Assembly: GCA_035384565.1 (NCBI GenBank)
Contig: DAOOIT010000001.1
Coordinates: 124,001-188,000 of the forward strand
From: Planctomycetota bacterium
GTDB lineage: Bacteria > Planctomycetota > PUPC01 > DSUN01
Direction: 5' to 3'
Length of the DNA: 64,000 bases
The translations under genes were made by a program, and so were the position numbers. A model generated the notes under the pieces. It was not told the DNA's origin, did not search any database, and worked only from the letters and a program-made list of their open reading frames with translations. Below, one piece after another: positions 9,701 through 16,425 of this stretch. The first letter of the stretch is position 1, and every line of letters starts with the position of its first letter.

Positions 9701-10526
9701 TAGTGCGGGCTTCAGGCCGTATCTGAGGAGGCGGGCTGAAGCCCGCACTACGAACGACGCGGAGTGAGGCAACGCGGACGTTGCCTCGGAGCCAGAGGCC
9801 CACATCGCCCGTGATGCGCCCCGGCGGCCGCCGCTCGGCTACGAGGAACCCGCCCTTGTAGAGGCGCACAGCGTCCGGCTCAAGCTCGATCCTCAGCGTG
9901 AACCACGTCTCAGGCACTCTCTTGATCCTCGCCATCGCCGCCTCGAGCTCCGTCCGTAGAGGCTCGGGCCAGTACTTCGGCATCTCCCTGAAACGCTCGG
10001 CGATTGTGACTGGGTGCGGCCACTGCATGCGGACGGGGTCCTCGATGGCGGGCCGAGAGGTCTGGTAGACGCGGCTTCCCGCCATGCCCATCATCGGGGA
10101 GAGGGTGAGGTGAAAGCGGCCCGTGGCCGGCGACGAGGTGGCCTCCAGCGCGTAGTCCCACTCGGGCGCAGCGCTCAGCCCCCTCACGCCGCAGGCAAGG
10201 GTGGCCCCGTGGCCGCCGGCCTTCTCCTCGGTGATGCGGACGTGTGCGATGATCTCGCAAGGCCCCTCGGCGGCCCTCCGCGTCCGCAGGAAGCCCACGG
10301 CCCCGCCCGAGTGCTCGAGGACGGTGGCGCCGAGCGACTCGTCGCCGACCGCCTTCAGCCCCGGCCCCACCTCCCAGTCGTCCTGAGCCTTCTCCGTGCT
10401 CATCGGCAACCGGGCGATGTCTTCGCCGGCGGGCACCTCCCTCCACCACCTGCCGCCGAAGAGGCCCGCGTGGGCGGACGCGGCTATGCAGAGCGCCATC
10501 AGGCACGGGGCTGGGATTCGGCGCAT
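6741..10526 (-). CDS. Giant exported protein with a probable GH-A-type TIM barrel
   Basis: 1261 residues from the ATG at 10526, chosen over the ATG at 10532 because AAGGAGG (10539-10533) is 6 bases from the former and abuts the latter. A signal peptide (MRRIPAPCLMALCIAASAHA) is followed by strand-rich regions like laminin-G or jelly-roll folds, then a barrel-like part (about 640-960) with two well-placed acids: 'FCVFTEQ' (E721) and 'IIHTESYF' (E845). About 124 residues apart after strand-like segments, they match the acid/base and nucleophile of clan GH-A glycosidases. The C-terminus looks like another beta-sandwich. No family is confidently recognised. A perfect 60-base palindrome is embedded in frame (residues about 258-277). 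Polysaccharide breakdown is the likely role, by inference. Confidence 0.7.
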   Translation of the reverse strand: MRRIPAPCLMALCIAASAHAGLFGGRWWREVPAGEDIARLPMSTEKAQDDWEVGPGLKAVGDESLGATVLEHSGGAVGFLRTRRAAEGPCEIIAHVRITEEKAGGHGATLACGVRGLSAAPEWDYALEATSSPATGRFHLTLSPMMGMAGSRVYQTSRPAIEDPVRMQWPHPVTIAERFREMPKYWPEPLRTELEAAMARIKRVPETWFTLRIELEPDAVRLYKGGFLVAERRPPGRITGDVGLWLRGNVRVASLRVVRSAGFSPPPQIRPEARTTNPEGFCPVRIQEACNAEAMAGPARMLDRASMPPGFGTVAVRGVPFQFAWWERGGLDHVDVGASLFRFRNHADYIDALTTWPEPWLIDPARIRFSVPNRPWRRLWLVAASDGEPNKVPVVTARFYRPRAGFAVDAAAEVPTFAGRGGPAHNAPRGTQRLPVTRANGESGSLWLVPIELDSVTIASRFREEHTLSLELTKQVHDWRMFPDPAVYDRFQGGLPSGVRIFAMTLEEAPVRLIASSNRTGNAFVSPETPVWQVKLANLRSREMRAAIRLTITDPYGKQAILEGESRLGPGLSGQLDFPLAPQVVGLHRVKTEAEVGGETFAQEGTFVQLPPDTRKADASSSRWGLWWWRGGHLTNPNEAEDLYLLRAAGTRIAAAKDIQTRRQWGMIPNPAHVLGGPAKWAFQDPHDPKEYEKFGDEIGLKVAEMLKESPDIPYFCVFTEQAISETLTYGILSRFVGEGEQQLTAEERARLRAFIVTGKAACEGIRKHAPKAKISFGWCEPIFSVPFMWEKFPKELMDAIGLDTPQFERMPEMPIRSVAPNRLWMLREEMKRCGYEGIPIIHTESYFASSHPLALGPRTAADHYVRTSVLSLALGTAKFMWCFTLHDCADYWGSNHYGCIGITGPRPEFNPKPAFPAYATMTRLLDQASFDGYVPTGSQSAYCVRFKSGTQFIYCLWTIRGSRPAMLHAPKAKTVVFTDESGNEQRPAEPWITLALGVELTPTPVWVTTDQPITKIDLWRPQHAEQPAGHSLVLDKFDKPWNYDPAPYDRYAKNHWDLPRFPGPMKSEGVASEQRKSNVWQITLADPDKERPLAAWYGVFTPPKPLAIPGKARALGVWANGHSNWGRIIYEIEDAKGEVWQSIGTKNEWNCDDIHSWSYFNFDGWRWLEFPLPNNLPGDNYREKDTVWWNHSAEGIVDLPVKLTRIILEMRTHNIYVNDLVPVADRSVQLDNLTAIYDNAEAMTEAPVRLQRGAGVPTKP
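9696..9755. repeat. Perfect inverted repeat (20-base arms) inside the giant gene; copy of a dispersed family
   Basis: GTTCGTAGTGCGGGCTTCAG (9696-9715) and its exact reverse complement (9736-9755) are separated by 20 bases. The 60-base length is a multiple of three, and the element encodes about 20 residues in frame. Single-arm relatives occur at 10669-10696 and 21014-21036. Confidence 0.85.
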
Positions 10527-10573
10527 CGGCATCCTCCTTCATCCTCGAGGCCGCGCTCCCCCTCCGCCGCCGC

Positions 10574-10602
10574 ATTATACACCTTGCGCCCTGTCTTGCC
10601 AG
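10574..10602 (-). promoter_or_regulatory. Promoter of the giant exported protein
   Basis: On the minus strand: CTGGCA (10602-10597), a 17-base spacer and a consensus TATAAT (10579-10574). Transcription would start near 10567, 41 bases before the ATG at 10526. Confidence 0.65.
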
Positions 10603-10668
10603 TCACGCGCGTAGCCGCAACCGACCCGGTTGCGCTCGGCAAGCGGAAGGCTTGACACTAGGCCCTTA

Positions 10669-10696
10669 CGTACGGCCTGAAGGCCGCACTACGAAC
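10669..10696. repeat. Single-arm copy of the GCACTACGAA repeat family
   Basis: Contains ACGGCCTGAAGGCCGCACTA followed by CGAAC. It matches one arm of the element at 9696-9755 except in the inner hairpin. It lies in the 264-base gap before the AICAR transformylase gene. Confidence 0.6.
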
Positions 10697-10734
10697 TCGC
10701 GCGCTTGACGCCTCGCCGCCTTTCTGCGATCATC

Positions 10735-10768
10735 GGATTCGCGCCGATTCGCGTGATTCGCGGTCCAA
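10735..10768. repeat. GATTCGCG-type dispersed repeat
   Basis: Three iterations of the theme GATTCGCG / GATTCGCGTG / GATTCGCGGT. A close copy lies at 55517-55545, and a degenerate one lies inside the histidine kinase gene (56625-56702). Confidence 0.55.
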
Positions 10769-10790
10769 TGTCTCTCGGGGAATCTGCCTG

Positions 10791-11963
10791 ATGGAGATCA
10801 AGCTGAAGTACGGGCTGAACCCGCATCAGAAGTTCGCGCGCCTCGTCATCGAGCGCGACCCATCGCCGCTGAAGATTCACAACGGTACGCCGGGCTACAT
10901 CAACCTGCTGGACCTGCTGGGCGCCTGGCAACTCGCGCGCGAGCTCAAGCAGGCGACGGGACTGCCGGGGGCGGCGTCGTTCAAGCACGTCAGCCCGGCG
11001 GGCGCGGCCATCGCCAAGCCGCTCGACGAGGGCTTCCGCGTCTCGCAGTTCATTCCCGAAGGCGAGCAGCTTTCGCCCGTGGCCACCGCCTACGCGCGGG
11101 CGCGGGGCGCCGACCGCCTGTGCTCGTTCGGCGACATCGCGGCCGTGAGCGACGTGGTGGACGTCTCGCTCGCCAGGCTCATCGCCCGCGAGGTCTCCGA
11201 CGGCCTCATCGCGCCGGGCTACGAGCCCGAGGCGCTCGAGATTCTCAAGGCCAAGCAGGGCGGGCGCTATCTGGCCATCGAGATGGACCCCGCCTACGAG
11301 CCGCCCGAGCTGGAGTACCGCGACCTCTTCGGCTTCCGCATCGAACAGACCCGCAACACGGCGAAGATCACCCGCGACCTGCTCAAGAACGTGGTGTCGA
11401 AGAAGAAGGCCATCCCCGAGGACGCGGCGCTCTCGCTCCTCGTGTGCTCGGTCGCCCTCAAGTACACGCAGTCGAACTCGGTGGGCCTGGCCTACGACGG
11501 GCAGGTGATCGGCATGGGCGCGGGGCAGCAGTCGCGCGTCCACTGCACCCGCCTGGCCTGCGGCAAGGCCGACAAGTGGCTCCTCCAGCAGCACCCGCGC
11601 GTGCTGAGCCTTCCCTTCAAGAAGGGCCTGGGGCGTCCCGAGAAGACGAACCTCGTGGACGCGTATCTGCTGTGGGACGAGTTGGCCGCGGCCGAGCGGG
11701 CCTGGGTGCTCGACCAGCTCGACGCCGCGCCCGAGCCGCTGAGCCGCCAGGAACGGGAGGAATGGGTGGCCCGCTTCGACGGCATCGCGTGCTCGAGCGA
11801 CGCGTTCTTCCCGTTCCGCGACTCGATTGACCGCCTGAGCCGCAGCCACGTGCAGTACGTCATGCAGCCTGGCGGCTCGGCCCGCGACGACCTGGTCACC
11901 GAGGCGGCCGACCAGTACGGAATGGTGATGGTCCACACCGGCCTGCGGCTGTTCCTCCATTAG
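10791..11963 (+). CDS. Stand-alone AICAR transformylase (PurH C-terminal domain)
   Basis: Transfers a formyl group from 10-formyl-THF to AICAR in the penultimate step of IMP synthesis. The 390 residues correspond only to the transformylase half of PurH. The N-terminal IMP cyclohydrolase domain (about 200 residues) is absent, and the protein begins directly with 'LKYGLNPHQKFA'. The catalytic Lys-His pair is visible in SFKHVSPAG (K65, H66), as is the nucleotide/folate-site block 'KYTQSNSV' followed by 'GMGAGQQSR'. An IMP cyclohydrolase must be encoded elsewhere. The start is the first ATG matching the domain; its ribosome site (GGGGAA) is weak. The stop is 10 bases before the next gene, which suggests a common transcript despite unrelated functions. 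Confidence 0.88.
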   Translation: MEIKLKYGLNPHQKFARLVIERDPSPLKIHNGTPGYINLLDLLGAWQLARELKQATGLPGAASFKHVSPAGAAIAKPLDEGFRVSQFIPEGEQLSPVATAYARARGADRLCSFGDIAAVSDVVDVSLARLIAREVSDGLIAPGYEPEALEILKAKQGGRYLAIEMDPAYEPPELEYRDLFGFRIEQTRNTAKITRDLLKNVVSKKKAIPEDAALSLLVCSVALKYTQSNSVGLAYDGQVIGMGAGQQSRVHCTRLACGKADKWLLQQHPRVLSLPFKKGLGRPEKTNLVDAYLLWDELAAAERAWVLDQLDAAPEPLSRQEREEWVARFDGIACSSDAFFPFRDSIDRLSRSHVQYVMQPGGSARDDLVTEAADQYGMVMVHTGLRLFLH

Positions 11964-11973
11964 GAGGGGATCT

Positions 11974-14340
11974 GTGGCTGCTCCACACTGTGGGCGGGGC
12001 GTCCCCGCTCCGCGAGTTCTGGCCTCCCTGGTTCTTGTCGCTGGATCGGGCTTGCTCGCCGCCGAGATGCCCCAGGTCGTGCACGTCGGCATGGCGGCGC
12101 CCGACATCATCGAGGTCGTCGTGCAGGCCGGACGGGCCGAGTACGGCGACCAGGTGCCCTACGAGGCGAAGGCCGGCGATAGCTTTGACCGCAAGACCCA
12201 CCAGCGCTGGGTCCACCGCGATGGCAAGTTCATCGGTGCATTGGTCGGCAAGGACGAGAGGATTCTCTACACGCCCGACCGCGTGGTGGGGGACAAGCTG
12301 GACCTGGCCTGGGCCGACAAGCCCGAGAGCTACGGGGTCCGCTGCCCCGACGACCCCAACTACGCGGGCGACGGCACGGCCCCCGTCGCGGTCCATCGCA
12401 AGAGCAAGCCGAGCGACTTCGCGCGGGTCGGGCCTTGGCAGATGGAGGCGCCCGTCGAGCACCATCTCTATCTCCAACTGCCCAAGCCTTTGGTCGTGGG
12501 GCGCGACTACCTTGTCTGCTTCCGAGGCGGGCGCCTGCTCGCCACGGGCTTCACGTGGAAGCCCACCGAGCTGCGCAGCGAGGCCGTCCACGTGAGCCAC
12601 CTCGGCTTCCGCCCCGACGACCCGGCCAAGGCCGCCTTCCTCTCGTGCTGGATGGGCAGCGGCGGAGCCGTGACCTACGGCGGCGGCCTGCGCTTCGACG
12701 TGCTCGACGAGGGCGGCAAGAGCGTCTTCCAGGGCAAGGTCGCCCTCTCGAAGGGCGCCGCCGAACCCGAGGATGCCTACAAGCACAACTACAGCGGCGC
12801 GCCCGTCTACGAGATGGACTTCTCGCCGCTCGCGACGCCCGGCACCTATCGCGTGGCCGTCGAGGGCGTCGGCTGCTCCTTCCCCTTTGCCATCGCCGAC
12901 GACGCCTGGCGGAAGGCATTCACCGTCTCGGCCCGCGGCTTCTACCACCAGCGCAGCGGCATCGCCCTGGGCCCGCCGCACACCACCTTCAAGCGCCCAC
13001 GTGCCTTCCACCCCGACGACGGCCTCAAAGTCTACCACTCGAACTGCGGCCTCATGGACTCGGGCAACGGCCTGAATCGCAAGGACGACGGCAACTTCGG
13101 CAATCTCAACAAGGGCCGCACCGACCAGCTTGTGGCCAACGCCTGGGGCGGCTACATGGACGCGGGCGACTGGGACCGCCGCATCCAGCACCTCGCCGTC
13201 ACGCGGCTGCTCCTGGAGCTGGCCGAGCTCTTCCCCGATTACTTCGCGGCCGTGCCGCTCAACATCCCCGAATCAGGCAACGGCCTGCCCGACGTGGTGA
13301 ACGAGGCGCTGTTCGGCCTCGACTGCTATCGCCGCATGCAGACGCCCGAAGGCGGCATCCGCGGCGGCATCGAGAGCGAAGAGCACCCGCGCCACGGCGA
13401 GGGGAGCTGGCAAGAGTCGCTCACCGTCATGGCCTACGCCCCGTGCGTGTGGTCGAGCTACGTCTACGCGGGCGTCGCCGCCCGCGCCGCGCTCGTCCTG
13501 GGCAAGCTCAGGCCCGCGCTGGCCGAGGTCTACCGCGACAGCGCCCTTCGGGCCATGGCCTGGGCCGAGAAGGAACTGAAGGCTGCCGGCGACAGGCAAC
13601 TCCCCATCGAGGTGCGCGACGCCCGCAACCTCGCTGCCATCGAGCTGTTCCGGCTCACGGGCGAGGCCGCCTGGCACGCCCTCTTCCTGGCGACCACCGT
13701 CTTCCACGACCCCAAGGCCGACCTCTTCGTGTGGCAGAAGCACGAGCAGCGCGACGCCGCCTGGCTCTACGCCCGCACCGAGCGGCCCGGCACGGACGCG
13801 GCGGTGAAGGCCAACTGCCGCGCCGCCATCCTCCGCGAGGCGGACGAGCGGCTGACCTCGCAGGCGCAGTCGGGCTTCCGCTGGATGAAGCACTTCTGGC
13901 GCCCCTTCGGCTGGGGCGCGCCCGTCACGCCCGAGGCCGAGAGCGTCGCCCGCGCCCACGTCCTCACCGGCGAAGCCAAGTACCTTCGCGCCCTCGTGCT
14001 GGCCTGCCAGTTCGGCGGCGGGGCGAACCCGCTGAATCTGTGCTACACCACGGGCATCGGCCCCCGCTGGCCCCAGCACCCGCTGCACATCGACTCGCGA
14101 GTCACCCACCAGCCGCCGCCCCCTGGCCTCACCGTGTTCGGCCCGCAGGAGGTCGAGCGCGCCAAGGGCGATTGGGGCCAGAAAAACGTCGCCCGCTTCG
14201 CCTTCCCCGCCGTGGCCCAGTGGCCCACCGCCGAAGCCTACTGGGACGTCTTCTGGTATCCCTCGGTCTGCGAGTACACCGTCCAGAGCCCCATGGCCGC
14301 CAATGCCTACCTTTGGGGCTATCTGGCTGCGAGGAAGTGA
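11974..14340 (+). CDS. Glycoside hydrolase family 9 endoglucanase-like protein, exported
   Basis: 788 residues. GTG start with AGGAGGGG 4-5 bases upstream. The leader (ending VAGSGLLAAE) is a signal peptide. Next come about 300 residues of beta-strands including an Ig-like CelD-N domain ('VHVSHLGFRPDDPAKAAF', 'DFSPLATPGTYRVAV'), then an (alpha/alpha)6-barrel GH9 domain with the diagnostic DAGDWD motif (D396, D399; catalytic base and partner). Near the C-terminus 'VCEYTVQSPMAANAYLWGYL' supplies a Glu in the place of the GH9 proton donor. GH9 enzymes hydrolyse beta-1,4-glucans, but divergent members act on other glycans. The first codons overlap a dispersed GC-rich repeat (11988-12015) that also occurs at 16303-16335. 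Confidence 0.85.
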   Translation: MAAPHCGRGVPAPRVLASLVLVAGSGLLAAEMPQVVHVGMAAPDIIEVVVQAGRAEYGDQVPYEAKAGDSFDRKTHQRWVHRDGKFIGALVGKDERILYTPDRVVGDKLDLAWADKPESYGVRCPDDPNYAGDGTAPVAVHRKSKPSDFARVGPWQMEAPVEHHLYLQLPKPLVVGRDYLVCFRGGRLLATGFTWKPTELRSEAVHVSHLGFRPDDPAKAAFLSCWMGSGGAVTYGGGLRFDVLDEGGKSVFQGKVALSKGAAEPEDAYKHNYSGAPVYEMDFSPLATPGTYRVAVEGVGCSFPFAIADDAWRKAFTVSARGFYHQRSGIALGPPHTTFKRPRAFHPDDGLKVYHSNCGLMDSGNGLNRKDDGNFGNLNKGRTDQLVANAWGGYMDAGDWDRRIQHLAVTRLLLELAELFPDYFAAVPLNIPESGNGLPDVVNEALFGLDCYRRMQTPEGGIRGGIESEEHPRHGEGSWQESLTVMAYAPCVWSSYVYAGVAARAALVLGKLRPALAEVYRDSALRAMAWAEKELKAAGDRQLPIEVRDARNLAAIELFRLTGEAAWHALFLATTVFHDPKADLFVWQKHEQRDAAWLYARTERPGTDAAVKANCRAAILREADERLTSQAQSGFRWMKHFWRPFGWGAPVTPEAESVARAHVLTGEAKYLRALVLACQFGGGANPLNLCYTTGIGPRWPQHPLHIDSRVTHQPPPPGLTVFGPQEVERAKGDWGQKNVARFAFPAVAQWPTAEAYWDVFWYPSVCEYTVQSPMAANAYLWGYLAARK

Positions 14341-14432
14341 CCGGGTGGTGGCCACAGCGGCCCCGGAGAGCACGACGGCAATGGGTGGCGGGACCGGCCT
14401 TCCTGGACGTGTCATGCCCAGCCTGTCGAGGC

Positions 14433-14465
14433 ATCTCTCTTTCCTGGCGCCATGGCAAGAGAGAT
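14433..14465. repeat. Hairpin in the gap after the GH9 gene
   Basis: ATCTCTCTT (14433-14441) pairs perfectly with AAGAGAGAT (14457-14465). The surrounding 14400-14500 looks like an interspersed element and holds no gene. It may end GH9 transcription. Confidence 0.4.
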
Positions 14466-14544
14466 TCCTCGACTTCGCTACGCTTCGCGCGGAATGACGC
14501 ACTGTTGACAATGGGATGGTCCCTCTGAGACCTGGCGATCGCTC

Positions 14545-14573
14545 TCGACAAGCGCCGCCCGACATGGTAATGT
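14545..14573 (+). promoter_or_regulatory. Promoter for the NTF2-like / URO-D pair
   Basis: TCGACA (14545-14550), a 17-base spacer and TAATGT (14568-14573), 51 bases before the ATG at 14625. Confidence 0.5.
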
Positions 14574-14624
14574 AGTCGTACCCCGTTTCCCATCCCCGGA
14601 CAAGACTTCCCGGAGGCGATAGCC

Positions 14625-15149
14625 ATGGCCAGGCTGTGCATCGTGGTAACGTGTCTTGCGGGCCTCGGGCTCGCGGCGACCGGCGGTGAGGGCGAGGCGC
14701 CCGACGAGACGGCGAAGCTGATCAGCTACCTCGCGCAGGAATTCAACTTCGCGCTCAACGTCGTCGGCGCCACGCCGACCAAACGCCTCGAGGAGATCGT
14801 GGCCGACGACGCGGTGATCGTGTGGTCCAACGGCGAGCGCTCGAACGGCAAGGCCGAGTACCTCACGCGCCTCGCCAAAGCCCGCGAGGATATCCGCGGC
14901 CTGTTCAAGGACCTCACCGTGTCCTACGAGGTCCAGAAGGTGCGCTTCCTTGGCGACGCCGCGATCATCCTCGGCAAGGTGGCGCTCGTGGGCACCCTGG
15001 CCGAGGACGAGAAGCCCTACCGCCGCACGACGTGGCAAACGCTCGTCTTCGCCAAGGCCGACGCCGGGTGGCGCCTCGTCCACGAGCATTCGAATCCGCT
15101 CGCCGCCTCCAGGCCCGCCGAGCCCCAGCCGAAGGACGCCCCGCAATGA
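14625..15149 (+). CDS. Exported NTF2/SnoaL-like protein
   Basis: 174 residues. A signal peptide (MARLCIVVTCLAGLGLAATG) precedes a compact domain with the helix-helix-strand pattern of the NTF2/SnoaL superfamily: 'KLISYLAQEFNFAL', 'ADDAVIVWSNGERSNGKAEYL', and closing strands 'WQTLVFAKADAGWRLVHEHS'. This is the usual DUF4440/SnoaL_3 pattern with the terminal WRLVHEHxS. Such domains bind small ligands or act as small enzymes; no specific substrate can be read. The ribosome site is CGGAGG a few bases upstream. The stop overlaps the next start by four bases (ATGA), so the two are translated together. Confidence 0.75.
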   Translation: MARLCIVVTCLAGLGLAATGGEGEAPDETAKLISYLAQEFNFALNVVGATPTKRLEEIVADDAVIVWSNGERSNGKAEYLTRLAKAREDIRGLFKDLTVSYEVQKVRFLGDAAIILGKVALVGTLAEDEKPYRRTTWQTLVFAKADAGWRLVHEHSNPLAASRPAEPQPKDAPQ

Positions 15150-16285
15150 TGACGCCCGCCGAGAACCTCCGCCGCCTCTTCGCCAAACAGCCGGCCGACT
15201 ACGTGCCGCTCTTCGACAGCCCCTGGGGCGACACGCTACGCAAGTGGGTCACCCAGGGCTACCCCACCTTCAAGAACAAGCGAAAGGTCACCGAGAACGG
15301 CCAGGAGGTCGAGAAGGAGTTCGACGACCCCGTCAGCCCCACCGAGCACTTCGGCTTCGACATGGCCGGCGTGGGCGGCTGGTTCGACATGATGCCGCTC
15401 AAGGGCGTGTCGGAACTGGTCGAGGAGACCGACGAGTGGCGCGTCACCCGCAACGGCGCCGGCGCCGCCTTCAAGTACTGGAAAAACAAGTCGGGCACGC
15501 CCGAGCACGTGGACTTCCGCATGACCAGCCGCGCGGTGTGGGAGCGCGACTACCGTCCCCATCTTCTACAGGTGGACCGCACCCGCGTGGGCATCGAGGG
15601 CGCGAAGAAGGCCCTCGAAGAGTGGCGCGGCAAGCAGCGCTGGACCTACTACGGCCACCTCTTCATCTGGGAGTGCATGCGCCAGAGCCTCGGCGACCTG
15701 TGCCTCTACCAGAGCCTGCTGCTCGACCCCGCCTGGATCCACGACTACGCCCGCGTCTACACCGACTTCTACAAGGGCCACTACAAGCTGCTCTTCGACG
15801 AGGCCGGCGTGCCCGACGGCATGTGGATGTACGAAGACCTCGGCTACAACAAGGGCCTCTTCGCCTCGCCCAAGGTGCTGGCCGAGCTGATCTTCCCCTA
15901 CTTCAAGGAGGTGGTGGACTTCTTCCACGGCTACGGCCTGCCCGTGGTGCTGCACACCTGCGGCAGCACGCGCGAGGCGCTCCCCATGATCGTCGAGGCC
16001 GGCTTCGACGGCCTCAACCCGATGGAGGTGGCCGCGGGCAACGACACGCTCGAGTACGCCGAGAAGTACGGCGACACGCTCCTCTTCGTCGGCGGCTTCG
16101 ACAAGCGCATCCTCGAGTCGGGCGACCGCCGCCTCATCCGCCGCGAAGTGACGAGGTTCATGAAGGGCATGAAGGCCCGCGGCGCGCGCTTCGTCTTCGC
16201 CTCCGACCACTCCATCTCCACCAACACCGACTACGCCGACTTCCTCTACGCCCACCAGGTCTATCGCGAGCACAGGCTCTACTGA
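15146..16285 (+). CDS. Uroporphyrinogen decarboxylase (URO-D) family protein, methyltransferase-like
   Basis: 379 residues. Recognisable family features are the early 'YVPLFDSPWGDTL', the middle 'DEAGVPDGMWMYEDLGYNKG' and the late block 'VVLHTCGSTREALPMIVEAGFDGLNPMEV', followed by 'FVGGFDKRILESG' and a conserved 'FASDHSIS'. The His-x-Cys in LHTCG is the zinc-ligand style of MtaA/CmuA-type corrinoid methyltransferases rather than of true HemE, which is shorter and carries an N-terminal substrate-binding Arg motif not seen here. Planctomycetes carry many such paralogs of unknown substrate. Translationally coupled to the NTF2-like gene. No corrinoid-binding protein is nearby. Confidence 0.75.
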   Translation: MMTPAENLRRLFAKQPADYVPLFDSPWGDTLRKWVTQGYPTFKNKRKVTENGQEVEKEFDDPVSPTEHFGFDMAGVGGWFDMMPLKGVSELVEETDEWRVTRNGAGAAFKYWKNKSGTPEHVDFRMTSRAVWERDYRPHLLQVDRTRVGIEGAKKALEEWRGKQRWTYYGHLFIWECMRQSLGDLCLYQSLLLDPAWIHDYARVYTDFYKGHYKLLFDEAGVPDGMWMYEDLGYNKGLFASPKVLAELIFPYFKEVVDFFHGYGLPVVLHTCGSTREALPMIVEAGFDGLNPMEVAAGNDTLEYAEKYGDTLLFVGGFDKRILESGDRRLIRREVTRFMKGMKARGARFVFASDHSISTNTDYADFLYAHQVYREHRLY

Positions 16286-16302
16286 CCCGCTCAATCGCGC
16301 GC

Positions 16303-16335
16303 CCTGTGGGCAGGACGTCCCCGTCCCGCGGTTCA
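16303..16335. repeat. GC-rich dispersed repeat (second copy of the GH9-leader sequence)
   Basis: TGTGGGCAGGACGTCCCCG continues into TCCCGCGGTTCACAG. It matches 11988-12015 at most positions. It lies in the convergent gap 16286-16425, which holds no gene. Confidence 0.45.
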
Positions 16336-16425
16336 CAGCGTGTGGACACGCTGCCCACCATGTCCGCCGCAGGCGGGGGCGGCTATGTCACACGGTCACC
16401 CACTCTCCTGTTTCGCCCCTCGCTC

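Noticed and set aside
10651..10679. TTGACA at 10651 as a promoter for the AICAR transformylase
   Set aside because: No acceptable -10 box at 15-19 bases; the expected position is occupied by a dispersed repeat.
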